This document shows positions 6,738 through 12,889 of a stretch of DNA of 12,889 nt, piece by piece. Source of the stretch: Gemmatimonadota bacterium (GTDB taxonomy: Bacteria; Gemmatimonadota; Gemmatimonadetes; Longimicrobiales; UBA6960); assembly GCA_002712565.1 (NCBI GenBank), contig PAUA01000052.1:1-12889 (forward strand). Direction: 5' to 3'. The first letter of the stretch is position 1. Each line of letters begins with the position of its first letter. The notes below the pieces were generated by a model. The model ran no database searches and had not been told where the DNA came from. It saw only the letters and a program-made list of their open reading frames with translations. Made by a program: the position numbers and the translations under genes.

Positions 6738-9590
6738 ATGAAAACCATACCCGACAACATCATCAAGAACTCCTTTATTTGTTTGACCGGAACTGTCTTG
6801 GCCGCCACGGCTTTTATCGTGGAGGGAGCGGTTAATTCTCCGCCTGCCAATTCCAATGCAGGCGTCAAGGTGAAAGCGAACAATCTCGTTGAAACCCAGA
6901 AGACACGGGATTCGAATCTTAAGGATTGGGATGAGCAACGGGAGAATCATTGGGCGTGGCGGGAATTGACCGATCCCAAGCCACCGCCAGTAGCGGGCGA
7001 GAATTGGGTAAGGAATCCCATCGACCGATTTATCCTCTCGAAACTGGAGGAAAGGGGGTTGTCGCTGAACCCGGAAGCCGATGGCCGGACCTTATCGAGG
7101 CGTTTGCATTTTGACCTTATCGGACTTCCGGATGTGTGGGACTTCAAGCCTAAGACCTTTGAGGTCATTATGGACGAACTGCTCCATTCCCCTCATTTTG
7201 GAGAGCGCTGGGCCCGTCACTGGCTGGATGTGGCCCGTTTCGCTGAGAGCCACGGTTTCGAGCAGGACTACGACCGACCTCATGCCTACCACTACCGCGA
7301 TTTTGTCATCAAGGCATTCAACCGGGACATGCCATTCGACCAATTCGTTCGGTGGCAGGTGGCGGGGGACGAAATCGCTCCTGGCGAACCGCTTGCTCTC
7401 ATGGCTACTGGGTTCCTCGGAGCGGGCGTTTTCCCAACCCAACTCACCGAGAAGGAATTCGAGACAGCCCGTTACGATGAACTGGACGACATGGTCAATA
7501 CCACCGGCCTGTCCTTTCTCGCACTGACGATCGGATGCGCCCGCTGCCACGAACACAGATATGACCCCATCGAAACCGAGGACTATTACCGTCTCGTCTC
7601 CACATTTGGCCATACCATCCGGAGTGAAATCGACGTTGCACTTGATTCCACCAAACACGAGAAAGCCCTGGAAAACTGGGAAAGAGAACGGGCTACTCTC
7701 GTCGTTGCCCGTGACAAGTTCGAACAGGAAGAATTGCCTGGGCGTTTCGCAGAATGGTTACTCAACCCCCCTGGGTCTCTGCCTGCTTCCTCGCCGTGGT
7801 CGATGCTGGACAACGTGGAGTCGAAGTCCCTTGACGGGGCCACCATTATGAGCTTGAAGGACGGTTCCCTTCTCCTCTCGGGCAAGAATCCCAAGGACGA
7901 CCGTTGGGTCGTCACGGCGAAAGTGAATCTGCCGAAGGTGACCGCGCTGCGGATCGAGGCGCTCACCCACAAGTCAATGAAACGCAACGGGCCGGGCCGC
8001 GCCAACAACGGCAACTTCGCCCTCAGTGACATCCGCGTCTTTGCCAAGAGCGCCGGGGAGACGGGCAGGGGAGAGCCAGTAAAACTGATAACCCCCCGGG
8101 CCGACCACCAACAGAACTCGGGCAACCTCTCGATTGCCTCCTCCATTGACGGTGACAAACGAAAGACCGGTTGGGCAGTGGACGGCCAAATTGGGAAGGA
8201 TCATGTTTGCGTGTTCCAGTTCGCCGAACCGGTCGAGCACGAGAACGGCTGCGTGTTAACATTGGAATTAGATTACTTCGTAAACACCAGCCATGTCATC
8301 GGGCGTCCACGTTTCTCGGTTTCCTCGGAGTCGGCACCTCCTCTCAAGGGGAAGGGTCAAAGCCAAGTGTTGGCGGGCTTGCTGACTGCAGTCAACAGAC
8401 CGGGCGGAATCGAGACTCTCGACGAAAAACAACGCGCCTCCCTCCTTGAAGCTTACCGGGCTATCGACAAAAAATGGATGGAACTCAACACCAAGGTAGC
8501 AACCCACGAGGCAATAAAACCACAACCAAAAACTGTCAAGGTGATGGTCTCCAGCGAGGGCCAAAAGCCGATAAAACACCACGCGGACGGGCGTGGCTAC
8601 CCCCACTTCTACAAGGAGACCTACGTCCTTTCACGCGGCAACCCCAACCGTAAGGGAAAGGTTGCCGCCCAGGCATTCCTCCCGCTCTTGATGCGCAACG
8701 GCAAGGACTCGATGCACTGGCACGTCGAGCCTCGAGAAGGCGCCCGAAGCACCCACCGCCGGCAGGCCTTGGCCAACTGGCTCACCGACGTTGAGGACGG
8801 AGCGGGCTACGTCGCCGCCCGCGTAATTGTGAATCGCCTCTGGCAGCATCACTTCGGTCATGGACTTGTGGCCACGCCGAACGATTTCGGCACCCAGTCC
8901 GAACCGCCCACGCATCCCGAACTGCTCGACTGGTTGGCCTCCCGCCTGCTCGAGAACGGTTGGCGCCTCAAGCCCATTCACAGGCTCATTCTCTCCAGCG
9001 CCACTTGGCGTCAAAGCTCCGGCTATGTTTCCGCAAAGGCGGCCAAGGACTTGGGTAACCAGCTTCTCTGGCGATTCACCCCAAGACGACTGGAAGGGGA
9101 GGTTATCCGCGACAGTCTACTCGCGGTCAGCGGGCAACTCGACAAGACCATGTTCGGCAGGGGTACCCTTGATGAGCGGAGTCGGCGCCGTAGCGTCTAC
9201 TTTATGATCAAGCGCAGTAAACTGATCCCCACCATGCAGCTTTTCGACGCCCCTGAACCCCTGGTGAGCCAAGGTCACCGGGCCAGCACGACCATCGCAC
9301 CTCAGGCCCTCATGTTCATGAACAGCCCTCACATTCGCGAATATGCACTTTCCCTTGCCCAACGCCTGGCCAGGGAGGGGGGCGATGACACTGAAAGGAC
9401 CGTTGCCTCAGGCTACCTTGCCGCCCTTGGGCGCCAACCCGACCCTGACGAGCGTTCCGCCACCCTTGCTTTCCTCCGGAAACAGGAAACCTCCTACCGC
9501 GAAGCAGAACAAAGGAATCCTCGTCACCTTGCGTTGGTTGACTTCGCCCAAACTCTCTTCGCGCTTAATGAATTCAGTTACCTGCGCTGA
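6738..9590 (+). CDS. DUF1549/DUF1553 domain protein (PSCyt2-PSD1)
   Basis: A 950-residue exported protein. After a Sec-like signal (residues 1-32) and a linker, NWVRNPIDRFILSKLE opens the DUF1549 (PSCyt2) domain, which runs to about residue 295. That domain contains LIGLPD, HFGERWARHWLDVARF and GCARCHEHRYDPI, with a C-x-x-C-H at Cys267-His271. An insert at roughly 343-530 looks like a beta-sandwich (discoidin/carbohydrate-binding-like; NNGNFALSDIRVF). The DUF1553 (PSD1) domain occupies about 625-930, with VNRLWQHHFGHGLVATPNDFG and HPELLDWLA. The N-terminal PSCyt1 cytochrome domain often fused to this family is absent. Start ATG 6738 is preferred over GTG 6711 because it opens directly into the signal peptide. 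The next gene starts 4 bases after its stop, a classic arrangement for this pair. The activity of the family is unproven; haem binding at C-x-x-C-H is possible. Confidence 0.95.
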   Translation: MKTIPDNIIKNSFICLTGTVLAATAFIVEGAVNSPPANSNAGVKVKANNLVETQKTRDSNLKDWDEQRENHWAWRELTDPKPPPVAGENWVRNPIDRFILSKLEERGLSLNPEADGRTLSRRLHFDLIGLPDVWDFKPKTFEVIMDELLHSPHFGERWARHWLDVARFAESHGFEQDYDRPHAYHYRDFVIKAFNRDMPFDQFVRWQVAGDEIAPGEPLALMATGFLGAGVFPTQLTEKEFETARYDELDDMVNTTGLSFLALTIGCARCHEHRYDPIETEDYYRLVSTFGHTIRSEIDVALDSTKHEKALENWERERATLVVARDKFEQEELPGRFAEWLLNPPGSLPASSPWSMLDNVESKSLDGATIMSLKDGSLLLSGKNPKDDRWVVTAKVNLPKVTALRIEALTHKSMKRNGPGRANNGNFALSDIRVFAKSAGETGRGEPVKLITPRADHQQNSGNLSIASSIDGDKRKTGWAVDGQIGKDHVCVFQFAEPVEHENGCVLTLELDYFVNTSHVIGRPRFSVSSESAPPLKGKGQSQVLAGLLTAVNRPGGIETLDEKQRASLLEAYRAIDKKWMELNTKVATHEAIKPQPKTVKVMVSSEGQKPIKHHADGRGYPHFYKETYVLSRGNPNRKGKVAAQAFLPLLMRNGKDSMHWHVEPREGARSTHRRQALANWLTDVEDGAGYVAARVIVNRLWQHHFGHGLVATPNDFGTQSEPPTHPELLDWLASRLLENGWRLKPIHRLILSSATWRQSSGYVSAKAAKDLGNQLLWRFTPRRLEGEVIRDSLLAVSGQLDKTMFGRGTLDERSRRRSVYFMIKRSKLIPTMQLFDAPEPLVSQGHRASTTIAPQALMFMNSPHIREYALSLAQRLAREGGDDTERTVASGYLAALGRQPDPDERSATLAFLRKQETSYREAEQRNPRHLALVDFAQTLFALNEFSYLR

Positions 9591-9594
9591 CGCC

Positions 9595-11043
9595 ATGAAA
9601 GATTTCACCAATAACGACATTCTTTCGTATCCGATTTCCAGGCGTGCCATGCTTGCCCGTTGCGGTATGGGCTTGGGATCCCTAGGGCTTTTGACGCTCC
9701 TGCAGGACGAGGGCCTGCTCGGCGCGGTCAACCCCTTGGCACCCAAGCAAACGCACTTCGTGGGAAAAGCCAAGGCTGTCATCTGGATTTTTGTCAACGG
9801 CGGACCCAGCCATGTCGATACATGGGACTACAAGCCCGCCCTTGAAAAAATGGATGGAAAGACTCTTGAGGGGTTCGATCGTTTCACCGGTTTCTTCGCC
9901 GACGCTGTCGGCGGCATCATGAAGAGCCCCTTCCAGTTCACACCTCGGGGTCAAAGCGGAAAATATGTTTCCGAAATTTTCCCGCGCCTTGGCGAGCACG
10001 TAGACAAGATGACTTTCATTCATTCCGGCTACACAGAGTCGAACAACCACAGTCCGGCCCTCTTTATGATGAATTGCGGTCAACCCCGCATGGGTTTCCC
10101 CTGCGTGGGATCTTGGGTCACCTACGGATTAGGCTCGACCGGTCGCGATCTTCCTGCCTTCGTTGTCATGAGCGATCCCCTTGGTCGCGGCCTACCGAAA
10201 GGGCACGCAGCCAACTGGGGTGCCGGCTTCCTTCCCAGCGTGTATCAGGGTACCCACTTTCGACCCAAGGGAGATCCCATCGATAATTTGCATCGCCCCA
10301 AGGAACAGGATGCCTCCCGCCAGCGTCGCCAACTCGACCTTCTCGCCCAACTAAACCGCAAAGATCTGGAGAAACACCCCCACGAGGAGGAGTTGGAGGC
10401 CCGTATCGAGAGTTTTGAACTGGCCTATCGCATGCAGACATCTGCTCCTGAGGTCCTCAACCTCTCCAGGGAACCCGAACATTTGAAGAACCTTTACGGG
10501 CTGAACATCGACAAATCCAGGCACTTCGCTACCCAATGCATGATGGCCCGGCGACTCGTGGAGCAGGGCACTCGTTTTGTTCAGATTTACTCGGGCGGCA
10601 TGGAGAACCAGCGAAGTTGGGACGGTCACAACGACATCAAGGGCAACCACACTGGGTTCGCCCAGGAAACCGATCAACCCATCGCGGGCCTGCTCACCGA
10701 CCTCGACCAGCGGGGCCTGCTGGACGAGACCCTTGTCATTTGGGGGGGGGAGTTCGGGCGTTTACCTGTCGCCCAGAAAGCCGCCAAACCCGGCCGGGAC
10801 CACAACCCGCATTGCTTCACTGCATGGCTGGCTGGCGGCGGCGTGAAGGCTGGTGTCCCCCACGGGGAGTCCGACGAGATCGGACACAAGGCCGCCGTCG
10901 ACAAGGTTCATGTCAACGACTTCCACGCCACAATGCTGCACCTGCTCGGCTTCGACCATAAGCGCCTCACCTACTACCATAATGGCCTTGAGCGTCGCCT
11001 TACTGTCGTTGCTGGCGAAGTCATCCGACCCATCCTCGCCTGA
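9595..11043 (+). CDS. DUF1501 domain-containing protein (Tat-exported, alkaline-phosphatase-superfamily-like)
   Basis: A 482-residue protein whose N-terminus carries a twin-arginine signal, SRRAMLARCGMGLGSLGLL, with Arg16-Arg17 before the hydrophobic stretch. This predicts export of a folded, perhaps metal-containing enzyme. Typical DUF1501 motifs follow in order: VIWIFVNGGPSHVDTWDYKP, ESNNHSPALFMMNCG, RSWDGHNDIKGNH, LVIWGGEFGR, GRDHNPHCFTAWLAGGG and VNDFHATMLHLLGFDH. The conserved Asp/His residues resemble the metal sites of the alkaline phosphatase/sulfatase superfamily, but the reaction is not known. The start at ATG 9595 lies four bases after the DUF1549/DUF1553 stop, so translational coupling is likely. 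An upstream in-frame extension to 9343 overlaps that gene and is rejected. A run of nine G at 10742-10750 encodes part of the conserved WGGEFGR motif. Confidence 0.95.
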   Translation: MKDFTNNDILSYPISRRAMLARCGMGLGSLGLLTLLQDEGLLGAVNPLAPKQTHFVGKAKAVIWIFVNGGPSHVDTWDYKPALEKMDGKTLEGFDRFTGFFADAVGGIMKSPFQFTPRGQSGKYVSEIFPRLGEHVDKMTFIHSGYTESNNHSPALFMMNCGQPRMGFPCVGSWVTYGLGSTGRDLPAFVVMSDPLGRGLPKGHAANWGAGFLPSVYQGTHFRPKGDPIDNLHRPKEQDASRQRRQLDLLAQLNRKDLEKHPHEEELEARIESFELAYRMQTSAPEVLNLSREPEHLKNLYGLNIDKSRHFATQCMMARRLVEQGTRFVQIYSGGMENQRSWDGHNDIKGNHTGFAQETDQPIAGLLTDLDQRGLLDETLVIWGGEFGRLPVAQKAAKPGRDHNPHCFTAWLAGGGVKAGVPHGESDEIGHKAAVDKVHVNDFHATMLHLLGFDHKRLTYYHNGLERRLTVVAGEVIRPILA

Positions 11044-11140
11044 GTGCAACATCTTTTAAACCTGCCAGTCAACTAGACGCAAACCGAATGAGTCGTTTAC
11101 GTTGGCATCGAACTTGTGGGCTCAGGGTAGATGCATAAAG

Positions 11141-11227
11141 ACCAGCTGGATTAAAGACGGCGACACGGTCGAGGTTGAGATCGAGAGCGTTGGCGTGCTG
11201 CGCAACAAGGTCGTCGCTGGGGAATAA
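11141..11227 (+). pseudogene. 3' remnant of a second FAH-family gene
   Basis: Read in frame, these bases encode TSWIKDGDTVEVEIESVG and then VLRNKVVAGE with a TAA stop. This matches the last 28 residues of the intact FAH product (TSGIEPGDTVEVEIEGVG, VLRNNVVAGK). By hand alignment, 74 of 87 bases agree with 6604-6690, including an unbroken 28-base identity (6621-6648 with 11158-11185). Similarity stops abruptly upstream of 11141, and no FAH motifs precede it, so about 290 codons are missing. Four of the seven codon differences in the last 24 codons are synonymous. This suggests the copy diverged as a working gene before truncation, rather than being a fresh partial duplication. It lies in the same orientation as the intact gene. 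Confidence 0.82.
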
Positions 11228-11233
11228 CCTCTT

Positions 11234-11284
11234 GGCTCCGGTTGACTTGTCCCTGGCCTAGAGGAGCCGGTTAGTTAACTTTTT
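11234..11284 (+). terminator. Possible terminator between convergent DUF1501 and sulfatase genes
   Basis: GGCTCC (11234-11239) pairs with GGAGCC (11263-11268) across a 23-base loop, and a run of five T follows at 11280-11284 after an 11-base gap. The large loop and the gap before the T run make this weaker than the hairpin at 1202-1234. It is placed where a terminator for the + strand cluster is expected, and the inverted repeat could also serve the convergent sulfatase gene. The rest of 11044-11274 holds only the FAH remnant and otherwise unremarkable sequence. Confidence 0.3.
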
Positions 11285-12636
11285 ATCTTCTTTGGCTGAA
11301 GTTTCCTGGCTCTTGAAGGCATGGAGTCAAGCGCGCCCCGGAGAAGTGTTCGTGCTGCATCAGCTTCTTTGTCCCCGCCCGGCTGGATCGGCGTTCCTTC
11401 ATGGCGGTCACTTGTGGCGTAAAGTGCCCCATCCCGGTACAGCTTGAAGTGTTGATTTTGGGCCCAGATAATTTCCAATCCATTGATGCCCTGGCCGTGA
11501 TTCTTGGCAGCTAAAGCGTACTTTGGATAATAATATTGAAAAATCCACTCCCTGGGATTGCCCGCTTGGCCGAGACACTGTGGCCAGAAGCTGCGTCCAT
11601 CCAGTTGGACATTGGGCAATTTGGCCTCGGTGATCCCAGCAATCGTCGGCATCATGTCTGAAAAATCAACCAAGTCATCACTCACAACGCCAGCAGGAAC
11701 AGTGCCCGGGCAGTTTATGATCAAAGGCGCGTGGGATCCGCCGTCGGTGGCGAAAGCCTTTTCACCGGTGCGTTGCTCCTTTCTAAAAGGATAGGTGAGG
11801 CTGCGGTGAGTGCCATTGTCGGTAGTAAAAATGACAACCGTATTTTCCCGTAGACCATGGCTCTCAAGCGCATCAATGATTTTACCAACGAGCTTGTCGG
11901 CGTACAGGGTCATGCCTCTGAAGTTCTCTAGCGCTTCACCTTTTGCTTGTGCGGTTTTGCCATCGGTGCCGACATTATGGGGTGTCTTCGGGAAGGGGGA
12001 GTGCACGAGCACCATCGGGTAGTAGGCAAAGAAAGGTTTGTTCTTGTTCCTCCCTATAAAGTTGATAATGAAATTGGTGAATATGTCGGGACCGTAGTCC
12101 TCTTTGCCTGTCTGCAGCAACTTTCCGTCCTGCATAATGCTCGGATTCCAATAGCGCGAACGCTGGGTCCCGGGGTAATTCCATAGACAATAGGTTTCAA
12201 AGCCGCATGCCGGGGCAAGGGTGCCACGATTACCTCCGTGAAGCTGCCACTTGCCAGCAATAGCAGTAGCGTAGCCTGCTTGCTTCATCATGGTTCCGAA
12301 GGTGATCTCGTCCCTGTCCAGGGTTCCGAATTGAACGTAATTCCGGATGCCGTCGCGACCGGTCATTATCTTCACCCGACTGGGGGTGCAAACCGGCTCG
12401 GAATAGCAGTGGTTGAACTTGGCTCCAGTACGCGCCAGGGCATCCAATCGGGGGGTTTTAAAGAAAGTACTGCCGTAGCAACCATAGTTATCAACGGCCG
12501 AATCGTCCGCCATTATAAGGATAACATTGTAAGGCTTCTTTGTTTTTGCAGCTCCCTCAGCAATGGACACCAGGAAACACGCAATTATCAAAAGGAACAA
12601 TCGGATCGTGAATTGTTTTGCGTTAAGAACAGCCAT
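11275..12636 (-). CDS. Secreted Cys-type sulfatase (arylsulfatase family S1)
   Basis: A 453-residue sulfatase. The N-terminus (residues 1-29, hydrophobic core IRLFLLIIACFLVSIA) is a Sec signal peptide, giving a periplasmic or surface enzyme. VILIMADD supplies the first metal-binding aspartates (Asp44, Asp45). CTPSRVKIMTG contains Cys83, which must be converted to formylglycine within the C-x-P-x-R motif. AIAGKWQLHGG, VLVHSPFP and VIFTTDNGTH supply the remaining conserved Lys, His and Asp-Asn. No formylglycine-generating enzyme lies in the window, so maturation depends on a gene elsewhere. Start ATG 12636 is preferred because it opens directly into the signal peptide. The open frame continues to 12777, but that extension overlaps the upstream DUF1080 gene and has no signal character. 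It lies 37 bases downstream of the DUF1080 gene and is probably co-transcribed with it. The glycan substrate is unknown. Confidence 0.95.
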   Translation of the reverse strand: MAVLNAKQFTIRLFLLIIACFLVSIAEGAAKTKKPYNVILIMADDSAVDNYGCYGSTFFKTPRLDALARTGAKFNHCYSEPVCTPSRVKIMTGRDGIRNYVQFGTLDRDEITFGTMMKQAGYATAIAGKWQLHGGNRGTLAPACGFETYCLWNYPGTQRSRYWNPSIMQDGKLLQTGKEDYGPDIFTNFIINFIGRNKNKPFFAYYPMVLVHSPFPKTPHNVGTDGKTAQAKGEALENFRGMTLYADKLVGKIIDALESHGLRENTVVIFTTDNGTHRSLTYPFRKEQRTGEKAFATDGGSHAPLIINCPGTVPAGVVSDDLVDFSDMMPTIAGITEAKLPNVQLDGRSFWPQCLGQAGNPREWIFQYYYPKYALAAKNHGQGINGLEIIWAQNQHFKLYRDGALYATSDRHEGTPIQPGGDKEADAARTLLRGALDSMPSRARKLQPKKIKS

Positions 12637-12673
12637 TGCCGAGAGCAATCTTCCTTTCACTGAAAAGCTTGAA

Positions 12674-12889
12674 TTATTGCAACGGCTTAATCCGAATCTT
12701 TCTAAAGGCAATTGCCCCGTGATCGCCCTGCAACATGATCGGCCCTGGTTGATCCACATTCTCATCCAAATGACCACCAGTACTCCGGTCCACCTTCAGG
12801 CCATCATGTATTTTGACCCCGTTGAGCATTACGGTGACAAGATCACCGCGGATGGTGGCCTCGGCGGTCTGCCATTGACCTGGTTTACG
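12674..12889 (-). CDS. DUF1080 (3-keto-disaccharide hydrolase-like) protein, C-terminal part only
   Basis: The minus strand is open from the window edge to a TAA at 12674-12676, giving 71 residues that begin RKPGQWQTAEATIRGD. The following LVTVMLNGVKIHDG, then LDENVDQPGPIMLQGDHG and AIAFRKIRIKPL, are typical of the C-terminal half of the DUF1080 jelly-roll domain, a LamG/concanavalin-like fold. That fold is found in 3-keto-glucoside hydrolases and many exported proteins of this lineage. The 5' end and any signal peptide lie beyond 12889. It sits upstream of the sulfatase with a 37-base gap in the same direction, suggesting joint action on a modified glycan. Family placement is good, but the enzymatic activity is inferred from the family only. 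Confidence 0.85.
   Translation of the reverse strand, partial: RKPGQWQTAEATIRGDLVTVMLNGVKIHDGLKVDRSTGGHLDENVDQPGPIMLQGDHGAIAFRKIRIKPLQ

Noticed and set aside
7536..7550. C-x-x-C-H as evidence for a separate cytochrome c gene or domain
   Set aside because: The motif is an internal, conserved part of DUF1549; no cytochrome c fold surrounds it.
9343..9594. Upstream in-frame extension of the DUF1501 gene
   Set aside because: It overlaps the end of the DUF1549/DUF1553 gene and would bury the Tat signal inside the protein; ATG 9595 is the natural start.
11088..11138. A 16-codon + strand open frame (MSRLRWHRTCGLRVDA) before the FAH remnant
   Set aside because: It has no ribosome binding site, no family and no gene downstream on the same strand to regulate; chance is sufficient.
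12637..12777. Upstream in-frame extension of the sulfatase gene
   Set aside because: It runs through the end of the DUF1080 coding region in another frame, and the signal peptide begins at ATG 12636.

Overview
The window reads as chromosomal DNA from a member of the Planctomycetota-Verrucomicrobiota group, most likely a free-living verrucomicrobial or planctomycete degrader of complex organic matter. This inference rests on gene families rather than any marker gene: a DUF1549/DUF1553 protein coupled to a Tat-type DUF1501 protein, an H-X9-DG pseudopilin, a secreted sulfatase beside a DUF1080 (3-keto-disaccharide hydrolase-like) gene, a PQQ-like beta-propeller protein, and a secreted prenyltransferase/squalene-oxidase-repeat protein. 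Almost every product carries a Sec, Tat or type IV prepilin signal, so this is an envelope/periplasm-directed region. I see no rRNA, tRNA, CRISPR array, integrase or transposase.

Layout: (1) The 3' part of a beta-propeller gene on + (1-1202) ends in a well-formed intrinsic terminator (1202-1234). That terminator overlaps the end of a convergent pseudopilin gene on - (1219-2028). (2) A divergent intergenic region of about 110 bases separates the pseudopilin from the prenyltransferase-repeat gene on + (2139-3389). The 5' end of that gene contains a GC-rich hairpin repeat translated as PPLPAGEG. (3) Four + strand genes follow with short gaps and may form one transcript: penicillin acylase family (3522-5648), a fumarylacetoacetate hydrolase (FAH) family protein with a signal peptide (5722-6690), DUF1549/DUF1553 (6738-9590) and DUF1501 (9595-11043). 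The last pair is separated by only 4 bases. (4) The intergenic stretch 11044-11274 contains a decayed 3' fragment of a second FAH gene (11141-11227). (5) On -, a DUF1080-family gene (5' end outside the window) is followed 37 bases later by a Cys-type sulfatase (11275-12636).

How the genes may work together: the sulfatase/DUF1080 pair fits desulfation and cleavage of sulfated or modified glycans outside the cytoplasm. The DUF1549-DUF1501 pair is a well-known but functionally unresolved pair in this lineage and is often assumed to serve polymer breakdown. The acylase could release amide-linked acyl groups, and an exported FAH-fold enzyme could act on a small keto acid. No pathway can be assigned from sequence alone.

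The strongest unexpected signals are three. First, two copies of the FAH 3' end, in direct orientation, flank the DUF1549-DUF1501 pair. Second, the FAH has a signal peptide and a Thr-rich insertion. Third, a GC-rich hairpin repeat sits inside the apparent N-terminus of the prenyltransferase-repeat protein. I do not see a clear new defence or mobile system.
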